Positions 9,496-18,919 of a stretch of 64,000 nt of DNA are shown here, piece by piece. Origin of the DNA: PALSA-188 sp963720075 (lineage in GTDB: Bacteria; Acidobacteriota; Terriglobia; Terriglobales; Acidobacteriaceae); NCBI GenBank assembly GCA_963720075.1, contig CAVREG010000014.1, forward strand, positions 53,627 to 117,626, written 5' to 3'. The notes beneath the pieces were generated by a model. It ran no database searches, had not been told where the DNA came from, and worked only from the letters and a program-made list of their open reading frames with translations. Position 1 is the stretch's first letter. Each line of letters begins with the position of its first letter. The position numbers were made by a program, and so were the translations under genes.

Positions 9496-11775
9496 CTAAG
9501 GCGTCCCATACAACTGCCGGTACATATTCGCGTTCCTCAGAATTGCTTGTACGTACTCGCGGGTCTCGGTGAATGGGATGGACTCCACGAATTCTTGCGG
9601 ATCGCGGTACTTCCCGTATCCCAGCCAGGTTTGCACTCTGTCAGTACCTGCGTTGTACGCGGCGAGCGCATATTCGAATGCTCCGAACTGATCTACCATG
9701 GCGCGAAAATAGCGCGTGCCAAGTTGCAAATTCATGCCTGGGGTAAATAGTTCAGCGGCCTTGTAGTGTTTGATCTTTTGCTGCCTGGCCAGCGTCTTCC
9801 CAACCTTGGGAAGCAATTGCATCAATCCCACGGCATCTTTTCGCGACACTGCATTGGGATTGAATTCCGACTCCTGCCGAATTAGAGAAGCTACAAGATA
9901 TGGATCGAGCGCATTGGTGGACGAGAATCTTTTCAAATCGAGCCAATAGGGTTTGGGGAAAAGAGCTTCCCAATATGAGCGCGGCAGGCTGTCCAAATCC
10001 ACCGCGAAATAATTTGGGACGGCGCGCTTCAAGACTTCGATTGCGATGTCGTAACGTCCCGCGTCCTCGTACATACGCGCCGTTTCCGCGGGAAGCCAGT
10101 CGCCTTTGTCCTCCTCATCTGCCGCCTTCAATTCGCGCACCGCGAAATCCAACAGACCTCCATTTTCGAGCAAGTGCGCCTTTTGCACTCTAAGGTCATC
10201 CGTTGGGACGGCGTCATTTGCCGGCGAGGGATCGGAATTCATGGGGGGCACGCGATCCAACAAGGCATAGTCTTGAGGCGGCCCGTTCACCTTCATCTTT
10301 GCCAATTGCTCGCGGGCCAGTTCGCCGTAATAAAAATTACGGAATCGTAGCGACAGCTTTTGGTAGTAGGCCGCGGCCATAGCCTGATCGCCGTCTTCTT
10401 GCGCCAGTCGGGCTCTCCAATACAAGGCGTCGGGAACTTCCGCGGAATTGGGATACAGCGCTATCTGGTTCTCGAACTCCGTTTTCGCTTCAACGTTTCG
10501 ACCTTGCCGCAAACTCAGCCATGCGACTTTCCAGTGCGCATAAGAAGCCTTGCTCGCGTTCGGAAAGCGCGCTTGCAGTTCGCGATACGAATCAATCGCA
10601 TGATCGTAATCTGGTTTCAGCAAATAAATATTGCCCGCTTCGAGCAACGCCTGCTCGAGATAGGGACTCGCCGGATCCACCTGGCGTAACTCATCCAGAG
10701 TCTTGAGGAATGTTTCGTTGTCGTTCGCATCCCATGCAAGTTCGCCGAGATTGAAAAGGCGTCCTGCGTTAATTTCGGGCGGAGAATTTGGGACGGACTC
10801 AAGAGCCTGCTTAGCCTCTCTGATTCGTCCGGCATGGCGCAATGCCTCGATCATGGAAAGTTGCAGCGCTGGACGTTCAGCCGGAGAAACCACATTCAGA
10901 AGTGCGTTGTAAGCGTCGGCAGCATCGCTGAATCGTCTGCCCTTTGCCAACAAATCGGCGCGAGTTCTCAGTTCGGGCGCCGAAGCGGAAGACAAAGTGG
11001 CCGGAGACATTTTTTGCAGCTCCGCCCCCGCCTGGGTCGCTTCGAAACTGAGAGGCACAGTGAAATACAGATTGCTGAAAATTGCAGTTGCTTTTAAGTT
11101 GTCTCCCGCGGCCGCATATGCGCGTGCCAGCGCCAGTTCGATATCCGCCCGAACCGGCTTGCGATATTGTTCCAACACTGTAACCGCCCCTTGCGGCTGG
11201 CCCTCGGTCACCAAAAGATTTGCATAGAGCAGGTTCGCATCAAAGATGAGCAGTGACTCCGGATATTTTTTTGCGAAGCCGCTCAGAACTGCAATGGCTT
11301 CGGGTGTGCGTCCCGTTTGGGCATACGATTCGCCGCGATAATAATCCACATAATCGCCGAGGTCCCCGGCATGCGGACGCGCCCGGCTTAAAGCTGGGAT
11401 GGCCTGCGCATAATCATGGTCAAGAACGTGGGCGTATCCCACCACCAGCCACGCCAACGCTCCAGCGTCCTCGCTGCCGTGGCGGTGCGCATAGGCTTCG
11501 ACGCCAGCATAGGCGGACGGTGTGCGGTCCTGAAGCAACTGCCGCGCCATCGGCTTGAGATTGCTGGATGCTACAAAGGCAAGGTGCATCCTCCGCAATC
11601 GGGGAGAGCTCTTTCGCTTGCGTACGCGAGCCGGGCGATGAGTTTTCTTTGTAGAAGATTGAGTCTTGCTTGAGTGTGCCGACTGTGCAAACGAAGACGG
11701 AGTTATGGCAGAAAAATAGCCGGCTGATGTTACGCCGAGCAGGATGGATATGAAAATAAATCGCAGAGAATACAC
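9496..11775 (-). CDS. slt: Soluble lytic murein transglycosylase with TPR repeats
   Basis: Periplasmic enzyme cutting peptidoglycan glycan strands to give 1,6-anhydro ends. The 759-residue protein has a signal-type N-terminus, a long helical superhelix of TPR-like repeats (about 65-590) and a C-terminal SLT lysozyme-like domain. There the catalytic Glu lies in RQESEFNPNAVS (about E635), followed by GLMQLLP and ALAAYNAG. This matches the Slt70 layout, with the doughnut formed by the repeats. GTG at 11775 is the likely start. It begins 26 bases after the stop of the upstream GAF-like gene, so the two are probably cotranscribed. Confidence 0.93.
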   Translation of the reverse strand: MYSLRFIFISILLGVTSAGYFSAITPSSFAQSAHSSKTQSSTKKTHRPARVRKRKSSPRLRRMHLAFVASSNLKPMARQLLQDRTPSAYAGVEAYAHRHGSEDAGALAWLVVGYAHVLDHDYAQAIPALSRARPHAGDLGDYVDYYRGESYAQTGRTPEAIAVLSGFAKKYPESLLIFDANLLYANLLVTEGQPQGAVTVLEQYRKPVRADIELALARAYAAAGDNLKATAIFSNLYFTVPLSFEATQAGAELQKMSPATLSSASAPELRTRADLLAKGRRFSDAADAYNALLNVVSPAERPALQLSMIEALRHAGRIREAKQALESVPNSPPEINAGRLFNLGELAWDANDNETFLKTLDELRQVDPASPYLEQALLEAGNIYLLKPDYDHAIDSYRELQARFPNASKASYAHWKVAWLSLRQGRNVEAKTEFENQIALYPNSAEVPDALYWRARLAQEDGDQAMAAAYYQKLSLRFRNFYYGELAREQLAKMKVNGPPQDYALLDRVPPMNSDPSPANDAVPTDDLRVQKAHLLENGGLLDFAVRELKAADEEDKGDWLPAETARMYEDAGRYDIAIEVLKRAVPNYFAVDLDSLPRSYWEALFPKPYWLDLKRFSSTNALDPYLVASLIRQESEFNPNAVSRKDAVGLMQLLPKVGKTLARQQKIKHYKAAELFTPGMNLQLGTRYFRAMVDQFGAFEYALAAYNAGTDRVQTWLGYGKYRDPQEFVESIPFTETREYVQAILRNANMYRQLYGTP

Positions 11776-11801
11776 AGCTGGCGCTTCACTTACTTTCTTG
11801 A

Positions 11802-12965
11802 TCAGTGGGGATAGTTTACACCCAGAAGCGAAACGTTATCTTCGGCTAGGCTGCGAACCAGTTCCTGATTGAAATAATCCCCGTCGGCAGCGGCGGTAGT
11901 GCCATATCTTTTTTGGTAGGTGATACGGCTCTTCTCGATGTCTTCCTTCAGGCGATCGTATAAGTCGAGGTTTTTGCGTCCTTCGACGACAGTGTCTTTG
12001 TTGTAAAGCTTGATTTCGTCAATTAACAGCCGGGCAAAACGTTGCGCCTTGCGATGAGTGTCCTGATCCGCGACCGATATTTCGGGTTCGACCTTATTCG
12101 ACGTAGTGCTGATTGATGAATGAGCCGCCGAGGCCGCCATCGCCATCGGAGCAGGTTCCCATACTGTCGTGTCGACCTCTGCCACGGCAACCGACTGTTG
12201 CGGCGATGGCGCGTGCTTTGGTGCATGAGAAGCGAACGGGTCAGAGGCCGGCGAATCCGCTACGGCTGTGCGCTGCACGGGTTCGGGCTTCTCCGAAAAT
12301 TCGGCTGCACCTTCTTTGTGTGCCTGTTTACGCAGCGAGATTACTTCCAACCATGCGCTGGTCGCAGCGACAATAAGTTCGAGAGCGGCAAAGTCCAGCT
12401 TTCCACCTGGATTTACACCAGCATCTGCGTAAACCAAAGCCGCGATTTTGTCCTTCAACAAAAGCGGAAGGAATAATACTTGACCATCGGATGGGGCTCG
12501 AAAGTGAGTGACAAATCTTGCATCCACGTCTGTGGCGTTTCCCGCGCAAACGGTACGAGTTTGCATTGCCTGTGCGCCGACCCCGCTCCTCAAATCGAGA
12601 GAAAAATCTTTGATGGCATCGCTGTTGTCGAATCCGCGCCCCTGCCACCCTGTCGCCATTCCAGACTTTATGACGAAGAGCGCTGCGCGCCCGCTGTAGG
12701 CACTGGTGCTACTGAGCAGCGCCCGCAAAATCTCTTTCTGAGTTGTTCCAGTATGAATTGCGGAGATAGCCGCCAATAAATCTGACGGAGTACCGCTTTC
12801 AGCGTGTCCGCCGCTGCCGGCGGCCTCGCGAGACTTTGAGATTTCCGGTAGCAACTCAGCCACGACACCGCGAATCAGATCCTCGCGCAATGCAGGAATG
12901 TGGCTTTCGAGAATTCTAGAGACCGCCGCGTCCACAATTCGTTCTATTAAGGATGTTTCTGCCAT
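11802..12965 (-). CDS. GAF-domain-like protein of unknown role
   Basis: A 387-residue protein without signal peptide or membrane helix. Residues about 1-45 are amphipathic helix. About 65-205 read as a GAF-type sensor fold (LLSSTSAYSGRAALFVIKSG, later VLFLPLLLKDKIAALVYADA). About 215-290 are Ala/Pro-rich and probably disordered. The C-terminal 90 residues are charged helix (RFARLLIDEIKLYNKDTVVE) that may be an output or dimerisation segment. No kinase, GGDEF or DNA-binding motif is visible. It lies directly upstream of slt on the same strand. The ligand and partner are unknown; GAF assignment is from pattern only. Confidence 0.7.
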   Translation of the reverse strand: MAETSLIERIVDAAVSRILESHIPALREDLIRGVVAELLPEISKSREAAGSGGHAESGTPSDLLAAISAIHTGTTQKEILRALLSSTSAYSGRAALFVIKSGMATGWQGRGFDNSDAIKDFSLDLRSGVGAQAMQTRTVCAGNATDVDARFVTHFRAPSDGQVLFLPLLLKDKIAALVYADAGVNPGGKLDFAALELIVAATSAWLEVISLRKQAHKEGAAEFSEKPEPVQRTAVADSPASDPFASHAPKHAPSPQQSVAVAEVDTTVWEPAPMAMAASAAHSSISTTSNKVEPEISVADQDTHRKAQRFARLLIDEIKLYNKDTVVEGRKNLDLYDRLKEDIEKSRITYQKRYGTTAAADGDYFNQELVRSLAEDNVSLLGVNYPH

Positions 12966-13230
12966 GTCGCTTTACCAGGGCCTCGAAAAACTCGCTTGAT
13001 CTGCCTCTAAGTTCCGCAGGCTGTAACGACTGATTATATGGCCACTTACGCCACCCTCCGGAAGTCACGTTAGGACGTGATCTACCGCGTCAACGTCGGC
13101 CTAACTGCAATTTAGCGCAAACCTTATTAGGTTGGATACGTCAAAACAGTTCGCGCAACACTAAAGTACCGAGTAGAATAAGCCTTCTGTTCGGCGCTCC
13201 GGAAAGCCGAAAAATTGTTGCATCGGACCA

Positions 13231-13917
13231 ATGATGAATACCATCCAACCAAAAGTAGCCGAACCAGTGAGCGATGAACTAGCCCTGGTGCAGGCCGCCA
13301 AGAATGGCGACGTTTCAGCCTTTGAAGAGTTGGTCAGGCGTTATGACCGGAACGTTTTCAGGATTGCGCAACACATCACTCAGAACCGCGAGGACGCGGA
13401 AGATGTGGTGCAGGATGCGTTCCTTAAAGCGTATAGCAACCTAAAGCAGTTCCAGGGGCAGTCGAAGTTTTATACCTGGCTGGTTCGGATCGCGGTCAAC
13501 GAAGCGCTGATGAAGTTGCGGCGCCGCAGGCCTGAGCGCACAATTTCGCTGGACGAAGAGGTCAAGACTGAAGAGGATTCGGTTCCGCGTGAAGTTGCCG
13601 ATTGGAGCCCGAATCCTGAGCAACAGTACAACCAGGCCGAGTTGCGCGAGATTTTGACAAAGACCATACAAGGCCTGCCGGCGACTTTTAGAACTGTGTT
13701 TGTACTGCGGGACGTGGAAGGTCTTTCGACGGAAGAAACCGCAGAAGCTCTGGACCTTAGCATCCCAGCGGTGAAGTCAAGACTGCTTCGGGCGCGGCTG
13801 CAACTGCGGGAACGGCTTAGCCGTTTCTTTCAGCGACGGGAACCTGGGGCGGAAAAATTGGAAGTTGAAAATGGCAATGGCATGCTGAAAAATGACAGTG
13901 GAGATGGCAACCAGTGA
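13231..13917 (+). CDS. ECF-type RNA polymerase sigma factor
   Basis: A 228-residue sigma-70-family factor with region 2 (about 25-90: AFEELVRRYDRNVFRIAQH, then EDAEDVVQDAFLKAY) and region 4 (about 145-200: LPATFRTVFVLRDVEGLSTE and an SIPAVKSRLLRAR helix-turn-helix). It resembles the RpoE/SigW group. A second ATG follows immediately at 13234. The stop overlaps the downstream anti-sigma gene (GTGA), the usual arrangement for an ECF factor and its regulator. The inducing stress is not evident from the neighbourhood. Confidence 0.94.
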   Translation: MMNTIQPKVAEPVSDELALVQAAKNGDVSAFEELVRRYDRNVFRIAQHITQNREDAEDVVQDAFLKAYSNLKQFQGQSKFYTWLVRIAVNEALMKLRRRRPERTISLDEEVKTEEDSVPREVADWSPNPEQQYNQAELREILTKTIQGLPATFRTVFVLRDVEGLSTEETAEALDLSIPAVKSRLLRARLQLRERLSRFFQRREPGAEKLEVENGNGMLKNDSGDGNQ

Positions 13918-14171
13918 AGTGCTCTGAATTTCTGCAAGAGCTAACCAATTACCTCGACGGCGTTATAGACGACCGCACCAAGTCCGAATTGGAAGATCAC
14001 CTCTCTTGGTGCCATAACTGTTACGTAGTCTGCGACACCACCAAGAAAACCATCGAGATTTACCGCGACTCTCAACTGTACGAACTCCCGGATGACCTGA
14101 GGAATCGGCTCCGTTCCGCCATAGTAACTAAATGTCATGCGCGCAAAAAAGCCGATTCCGGCAACGTCTAG
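13914..14171 (+). CDS. Zinc-finger anti-sigma factor
   Basis: An 85-residue protein with the zf-HC2 anti-sigma signature: an N-terminal Cys (KCSEFLQELTNYLDG) and HLSWCHNCYVVC, giving H-x3-C-x2-C at about 29-36. It has no membrane helix, so it is a soluble ZAS-type anti-sigma factor that could sense redox state through its zinc cysteines. It starts with GTG at 13914, overlapping the sigma factor stop by four bases, so the two are translationally coupled and probably bind one another. Confidence 0.9.
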   Translation: MKCSEFLQELTNYLDGVIDDRTKSELEDHLSWCHNCYVVCDTTKKTIEIYRDSQLYELPDDLRNRLRSAIVTKCHARKKADSGNV

Positions 14172-14421
14172 CAGTTGCATATTTGCCTCCGCCCCTTAGA
14201 CTCAAATCTTCGTAACTCATTTTCGACCCGAGCATAAGTGGGTTACGTTCGCGATAAGCATTTACGCTGGATTATGAAATCCGGCCCTCTCAAATGGAAC
14301 CTTTTTCTCCTAATCTGAATCTAAGTAATTGACCTGAGTTTTGGACTCCGAATCTCCTGGATTTCGCAAATCTAGGAATCGGGAGCTGAATCCTCAGCTG
14401 CTGTCTGTGGAGGTGGCAGAA

Positions 14422-14664
14422 ATGATCGCAAAGTTGTTCGACTCTTTATTCGGTTGTTCTCATAGCCATTATAGTTTTCCTCGAAGCGCCAGCAAGCGCG
14501 TCGGCGCACTTCGCACGAGTGCCGCGTCGTTAACCGGCACCTACGTTGCGTGTTTGGATTGCGGGAAGGAATTGCCCTACGATTGGGAAGCGATGAAGAT
14601 TGTTGGGTCGTCGTCTGATAGCCGCAAGTATTTGCATGCTCTCGCCGCGAAAGAGGCGTCGTAG
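14422..14664 (+). CDS. Small CxxC protein, unknown function
   Basis: An 80-residue protein starting at ATG 14422, chosen because GGAGG sits eight bases upstream; the frame is open from 14341. It contains FGCSHSHYSFP near the start and YVACLDCGKELPYDW near residue 50, so a Cys/His pair plus CLDC could bind one zinc. I recognise the pattern as one found repeatedly in Acidobacteria but know no function. It lies downstream of the sigma/anti-sigma pair, separated by 250 bp. Confidence 0.7.
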   Translation: MIAKLFDSLFGCSHSHYSFPRSASKRVGALRTSAASLTGTYVACLDCGKELPYDWEAMKIVGSSSDSRKYLHALAAKEAS

Positions 14665-14698
14665 ATATTTCTCGTGGCTTGCCTTGATCCGATGGAGC

Positions 14699-14718
14699 GA
14701 CGGGCGTCCTCGCCCGTC
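14699..14718. repeat. Short GC palindrome (cgggcg / cgcccg type)
   Basis: GACGGGCG at 14699-14706 pairs with CGCCCGTC at 14711-14718 around a TCCT loop. The same kind of palindrome recurs at 54900-54917. It lies between convergent genes and may act as a terminator hairpin or be a REP-like remnant. Confidence 0.5.
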
Positions 14719-14732
14719 CTCAGAGAGTCATC

Positions 14733-15857
14733 CTAATTGGTATCGTCCCGCCGTTTGAGAGTCGGACGTCCATCATCGCTGCCTTTGTCGTCGGTTCCGT
14801 TCTTATCGGTTGTCGAGGCGCGCCGCAGACTAGGCTTTTTGCCATCTTTCTCATCCGTCACCTTGTGGCGGTTTTCAATCGCGGCCAAACGCGCCTTCAC
14901 GTCGTCGAATTCCGAAGTCGTGACCTTGTACTCAGCGCGTGCCGGCAAAATCGTCGCAATTTCCTCCTGCGACTTCGCAATACGGTCCGGCGTTTGAGGA
15001 TGCGTCGCGAAAGCCTTCGACAGTGTTCCCGGTTTCTTCTTCTCCTCAGCCTGCACTTTCTCGAAGAAAGCAATAAAAGCCTGTGGATCGTATCCGGCCT
15101 TATACATGTACTCAAGACCGAGATAATCGGCCTCAGCTTCAAACCCGCGCGAGAACTTCATGAATGTTAATGGGACAGCCAAGCCCGCAGCTTCATAACC
15201 AGCGTATCCAATCGGTCCGCCCACAAAGATCAGAGGAATGGATGCAAGGTTCATCAAGTTGCCCCGAGTATTTTCGCGAGCCGCATGGCACGCCGCGACG
15301 TGAGCGATTTCGTGCGCCATAACTCCGGCGAGCTCGGCCTCTTCGTCGGCCGCCAGGATCAATCCGGAGTTCACGTAGAAGAATCCGCCCGGAAGTGCAA
15401 ACGCATTGATTTCGTCCGAATCAATCACTTTAATCGTGAATGGAACCTGCGAGTCAGAGTTACGCACCAGATTCTGTCCCAGCCGGTTTATGTATTCGGT
15501 AATAACCGGATCGGTAATCAGTTTGGATTGCGATTCCACCTGTTGAGAGAAGGCCTTGCCCATAGCAATCTGCTTCTCCAGGCTGTACCAGTTACCCAAG
15601 CCTTTATCGCACCCTATGTGACGATTTCCGATCGCGTCCAGATCGTTTATGCCACCCTCGTGTTCCGATTTTTTAGAAGGCTCTGAAGAGGTTTCAGTGG
15701 GCTCTGGTGCGCTCGGAGGCGCGGCGGTTGGTACTGGCGCGTTCGCCGACGGGGCGGAAGGGGTTTGGGTTCCCTGAGTTTGCGCGGAAATCGTTCCCAC
15801 ACTAAGACCGACTGCCAATACTGCCGTCGCTAAAGTTGTGAAGCTTGTTTTAACCAT
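14733..15857 (-). CDS. M48-family metallopeptidase, exported
   Basis: A 374-residue protein with an N-terminal signal peptide (VKTSFTTLATAVLAVGLSVG, cleaved near SAQ), a Pro/Ala-rich spacer, and an M48 domain with zinc motif MAHEIAHVAACHA (HExxH) and the downstream EAEADYLG third ligand. It resembles BepA/LoiP-type periplasmic proteases that handle outer-membrane proteins. The C-terminal 50 residues are charged and low complexity. Start 15857 follows a GGAG-like site; the frame is open to 15881. A second, different M48 protease is encoded at 23216-25021. Confidence 0.92.
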   Translation of the reverse strand: MVKTSFTTLATAVLAVGLSVGTISAQTQGTQTPSAPSANAPVPTAAPPSAPEPTETSSEPSKKSEHEGGINDLDAIGNRHIGCDKGLGNWYSLEKQIAMGKAFSQQVESQSKLITDPVITEYINRLGQNLVRNSDSQVPFTIKVIDSDEINAFALPGGFFYVNSGLILAADEEAELAGVMAHEIAHVAACHAARENTRGNLMNLASIPLIFVGGPIGYAGYEAAGLAVPLTFMKFSRGFEAEADYLGLEYMYKAGYDPQAFIAFFEKVQAEEKKKPGTLSKAFATHPQTPDRIAKSQEEIATILPARAEYKVTTSEFDDVKARLAAIENRHKVTDEKDGKKPSLRRASTTDKNGTDDKGSDDGRPTLKRRDDTN

Positions 15858-16031
15858 GACTACTCCGTTTCGGTGAAACACGGCTTTCTGTTTAGATTAT
15901 ACGCCCGCTTCCGGAGCGCGGCGTGTGGGTCGGGATCCTTACTAATTGGACGCAGGACCGCAATGGAAGGTTATCCTTGTAAGGAAAATAGCAACTTCGA
16001 TGTAAACCCAATTGCTCTTCGCAGATACCGA

Positions 16032-17408
16032 TCAGTCGTAGTATTCAAGGCCCAAGTGAGTGATTAGGTCTTCTCCCTTTAGATGGCGCAGCGTGTTCTT
16101 CAGCTTCATGGATTGGATAAACAAATCGTGCTCGGGATATAGACCTGGGGCAGTCATTGGAGACTTGAAGTAGAAGCTAAGCCACTCCTGGATTCCCAGA
16201 CCTTGGAGTTCCGAACTGCGCTGCGCGAGATCCATAAATAGAAGTAAATCAAGGACGATGGGGGCGGCCAGGATTGAATCACGGCAAAGAAAATCCACCT
16301 TGATCTGCATTGGATAGCCCAACCAGCCGAAGATATCAATATTGTCCCAACCTTCTTTATTGTCACCGCGTGGAGGGTAATAGTTAATGCGAACCTTATG
16401 GGTGAAATGTCCGTAGAGTTCGGGATAAAGCTCCGGCTGCAAAATGTGCTCCAAGACCGAGAGTTTTGACTCTTCTTTTGTTTTGAACGACTGCGGATCT
16501 TCCAATACTTCGCCGTCCCGATTCCCGAGAATGTTAGTCGAGAACCATCCGTTGAGACCCAACATGCGAGCTTTAAATCCGGGCGCGAGAATCGTCTTAA
16601 TCAGCGTCTGTCCGGTCTTGAAATCCTTGCCGCAAATCGGCGCATTGTTTCGCCTCGACAACTCGTGCATCGCAGGAAAATCAACAGTGAGATTCGGCGC
16701 GCCATTGGCGAACGGTACGCCCTCCATCAAAGCGGCATAAGCGTAAATCATGGACGGAGCAATAGCTTCGTCGCTGCGCGTGAGCGCCTTCTCAAACGCC
16801 TTTACCGATTGATGCGCCTCGGTCTGCGTCAGAAAAATTTCCGTCGAGCCGCACCAGATCATCGCCAACCGTGCCGCCCCGGAAGTCTTCTTAAAGTCGC
16901 GAATATCGGCGCGGACTTGCTCTGCAAGATCCATCTTGTTCTTGCCCTTTTTCACGTTCGTTCCATCCAGCTTTTTTACATAGCTGTGGTCGAAGACCGC
17001 CTTCCGTGGCTTGATCGAACTCAAGAAAGGCTTCACCTTCTTTAACAGTTCTCGATCAAGCACCCCAGCCTTGGACGCCGCCGTGTACATGTCGTCTTCG
17101 AAAATGTCCCATCCCGTAAAGACCAAATCTTTCAATCCCGCCAGCGGCAGGAATTCGCTAATCCTTGGCGACCGCGCATCGGTGCGCTTGCCCAGCCGTA
17201 TAGTTCCCATTTGGGTGAGAGAGCCAATCGGCTTGGCGAACCCTTTGCGCACAGCCTCAACCCCAGCAACGAACGTTGTTGCCACAGCACCCATGCCGGG
17301 AATCATGATTCCCAGCTTGCCTTTGGCCGGCTGAATCTCGCTGCTGGTTTGTTGGGAGGATTTTGTTTTTACTCGTGTCTTCGTCTCAGCGTTTTGCCGC
17401 GTCGGCAT
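16032..17408 (-). CDS. ino1: Inositol-3-phosphate synthase
   Basis: Converts glucose-6-phosphate to 1L-myo-inositol-3-phosphate with NAD. The 458-residue protein has a Rossmann glycine motif GIMIPGMGAVATTFVAGVEA (about 33-52), GWDIFEDDMYTAA, the family block CGKDFKTGQTLIKT (about 257) and LGLNGWFSTNILGNRDGEVL. A basic 30-residue N-terminal extension precedes the fold. In bacteria the product feeds inositol lipids or inositol-containing solutes, and some Acidobacteria are thought to make inositol lipids. No partner genes are adjacent, so the end product is open. Confidence 0.93.
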   Translation of the reverse strand: MPTRQNAETKTRVKTKSSQQTSSEIQPAKGKLGIMIPGMGAVATTFVAGVEAVRKGFAKPIGSLTQMGTIRLGKRTDARSPRISEFLPLAGLKDLVFTGWDIFEDDMYTAASKAGVLDRELLKKVKPFLSSIKPRKAVFDHSYVKKLDGTNVKKGKNKMDLAEQVRADIRDFKKTSGAARLAMIWCGSTEIFLTQTEAHQSVKAFEKALTRSDEAIAPSMIYAYAALMEGVPFANGAPNLTVDFPAMHELSRRNNAPICGKDFKTGQTLIKTILAPGFKARMLGLNGWFSTNILGNRDGEVLEDPQSFKTKEESKLSVLEHILQPELYPELYGHFTHKVRINYYPPRGDNKEGWDNIDIFGWLGYPMQIKVDFLCRDSILAAPIVLDLLLFMDLAQRSSELQGLGIQEWLSFYFKSPMTAPGLYPEHDLFIQSMKLKNTLRHLKGEDLITHLGLEYYD

Positions 17409-17565
17409 TTTCGGTTGTTTCCTTATGTGCTCTCTCTACAGATGAGGGCCGGGGAGATTTAAAGCGAACGGATATGTTCTCGTATCGCGTCAGGATTTGC
17501 AAACTAATGAGCCGGGCCGACGATAATTGAACCTGAAGCGTCAGCCCAGTACATTAGATTGCATC

Positions 17566-18642
17566 ATGTATCGCTCCAAAGCTCGCGCCCTCGCTATGGT
17601 GCTGTCTCTTTCTGTAGTTTGTTGGGCGCAATCGGAAATGACCAATACAACTAAGTCTGACCCAATCGCCTACCTAAATCGAGGGCTTGATGAGATGCAG
17701 GCGCATGCTTTACGGCGAGGAGCTGTGGACTGGCCCCGCGTTCGTGCCGAGGCAGTGGCGCGTGCAGCCAGTGCCCAGAGTACCGTGGACACATACGATG
17801 CCATCCGCTTCGCGCTTGCAAGCCTGGGAGATCACCACAGTTCTCTTCATCTCACACCCGTATTGGAGAATCTGGAATTGCAGCGAAAGCCGCAGCACGC
17901 GTCTGGTCAGGAACATGAGGAAGTGCAGGGTTCCCTCGGTCCGTTTGTGGGAAGGTACGGGCCGGAAGGCCGCCTCGAAACGTTCAACAGTAAGACTTTC
18001 GCTCTCGTTGTAGTGACAAAATGCTTCCCGGAAAATGACCGTCAGTTTGTTGCATATGAGACCAAACTTCAGAAAATTATTGCGGACCTCGATCGGTCTC
18101 ATCCGGCAGGCTGGGTTGTGGACCTGCGAGGCAATCCGGGCGGCAACATGTGGCCGATGCTAGCGGGGATCGGTCCGGTCTTGGGCGAAGGTGACGATCT
18201 CGGCGAGTTTTTTAATACTGATGGTCACTCGGTCGTGCGGTATCGCAACGGCGTCGCGGCTGAGGTTGAGAATGGAAAGGACGATCCATACCCAGCGGTC
18301 GAGGGTCAGCCTTACAAGCTGGCGGGCGTGCCCAACGTGGCAGTGTTGATTGATCGCGGTACCGGCAGTTCTGGAGAGGCGATTGCAATTGCGTTTCGTG
18401 GCCGTCCTCACACGCGCTTTTTCGGCGAGCACACCGAAGGCGTTTCTACTGTCAATGAAACATTCGCGCTTTCTGACGGGGCATCTATGTGGCTCACCAT
18501 AGGCGTACAGGCTGACCGATCAGGAAAGCAGTATCTAGACGGCTTTGCGCCAGATGAGGTGATTCATTATGGCGACAAGATCCTGCCGGATGATAAAGAC
18601 CCGGTATTACAGGCAGCCCTGAGGTGGTTGGATCAGAAATAG
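17566..18642 (+). CDS. S41-family (C-terminal processing-like) peptidase, exported
   Basis: A 358-residue protein starting at ATG 17566 with a signal peptide (ARALAMVLSLSVVCWAQ). The S41 fold is indicated by WVVDLRGNPGGNMWPML (about 184) and the catalytic-Ser block IDRGTGSSGEAIAIAF (about 262), with the later GEHTEGVSTVNE. There is no obvious PDZ domain, unlike Prc/CtpA, so it is a tail-specific-protease relative with an unknown substrate. It is transcribed alone, with opposite-strand DNA on the 3' side. Confidence 0.9.
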   Translation: MYRSKARALAMVLSLSVVCWAQSEMTNTTKSDPIAYLNRGLDEMQAHALRRGAVDWPRVRAEAVARAASAQSTVDTYDAIRFALASLGDHHSSLHLTPVLENLELQRKPQHASGQEHEEVQGSLGPFVGRYGPEGRLETFNSKTFALVVVTKCFPENDRQFVAYETKLQKIIADLDRSHPAGWVVDLRGNPGGNMWPMLAGIGPVLGEGDDLGEFFNTDGHSVVRYRNGVAAEVENGKDDPYPAVEGQPYKLAGVPNVAVLIDRGTGSSGEAIAIAFRGRPHTRFFGEHTEGVSTVNETFALSDGASMWLTIGVQADRSGKQYLDGFAPDEVIHYGDKILPDDKDPVLQAALRWLDQK

Positions 18643-18700
18643 GAATCAAGACTGAATTACCGGAGGATTTCCCGCTCAGATTGGCGAGACACTGGGAAAC

Positions 18701-18919
18701 CTATTGTTGGAGTATCCAACCGGAAAGCTTTTCCAGGGCCATCGGAGACATTGTCTCTTCACCCTGCAGCAATACGTAAATAGTTTGTTCTCGTTTACCC
18801 TGTTCGATCAATACCTCGCCCTTTTCGAGGTTCACCCGGCGACATTTGTCTATGACTAGCACCCAATCGTTGGAAGTCAGGAATTCCAAACGATCTGGCG
18901 CGGTACGCAATACCAACAT
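18701..18919 (-). pseudogene. Chimeric remnant: half a cNMP-binding domain joined to a hydrolase tail
   Basis: A 72-codon frame from ATG 18919 (GGGGAGAG upstream). Codons about 1-54 match the first strands of a cyclic-nucleotide-binding beta-roll (VNLEKGEVLIEQGKREQTIY) but stop halfway through the domain. The last 18 codons, ETMSPMALEKLSGWILQQ, are a near copy of the last 18 of the alpha/beta hydrolase at 20163 (ETMSPVALEKISSWILKQ). DNA identity over about 51 bases around 18706-18757 is high. It looks like a deletion that fused a lost cNMP gene to the 3' end of a lost hydrolase paralogue. It could still be translated. Confidence 0.65.
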
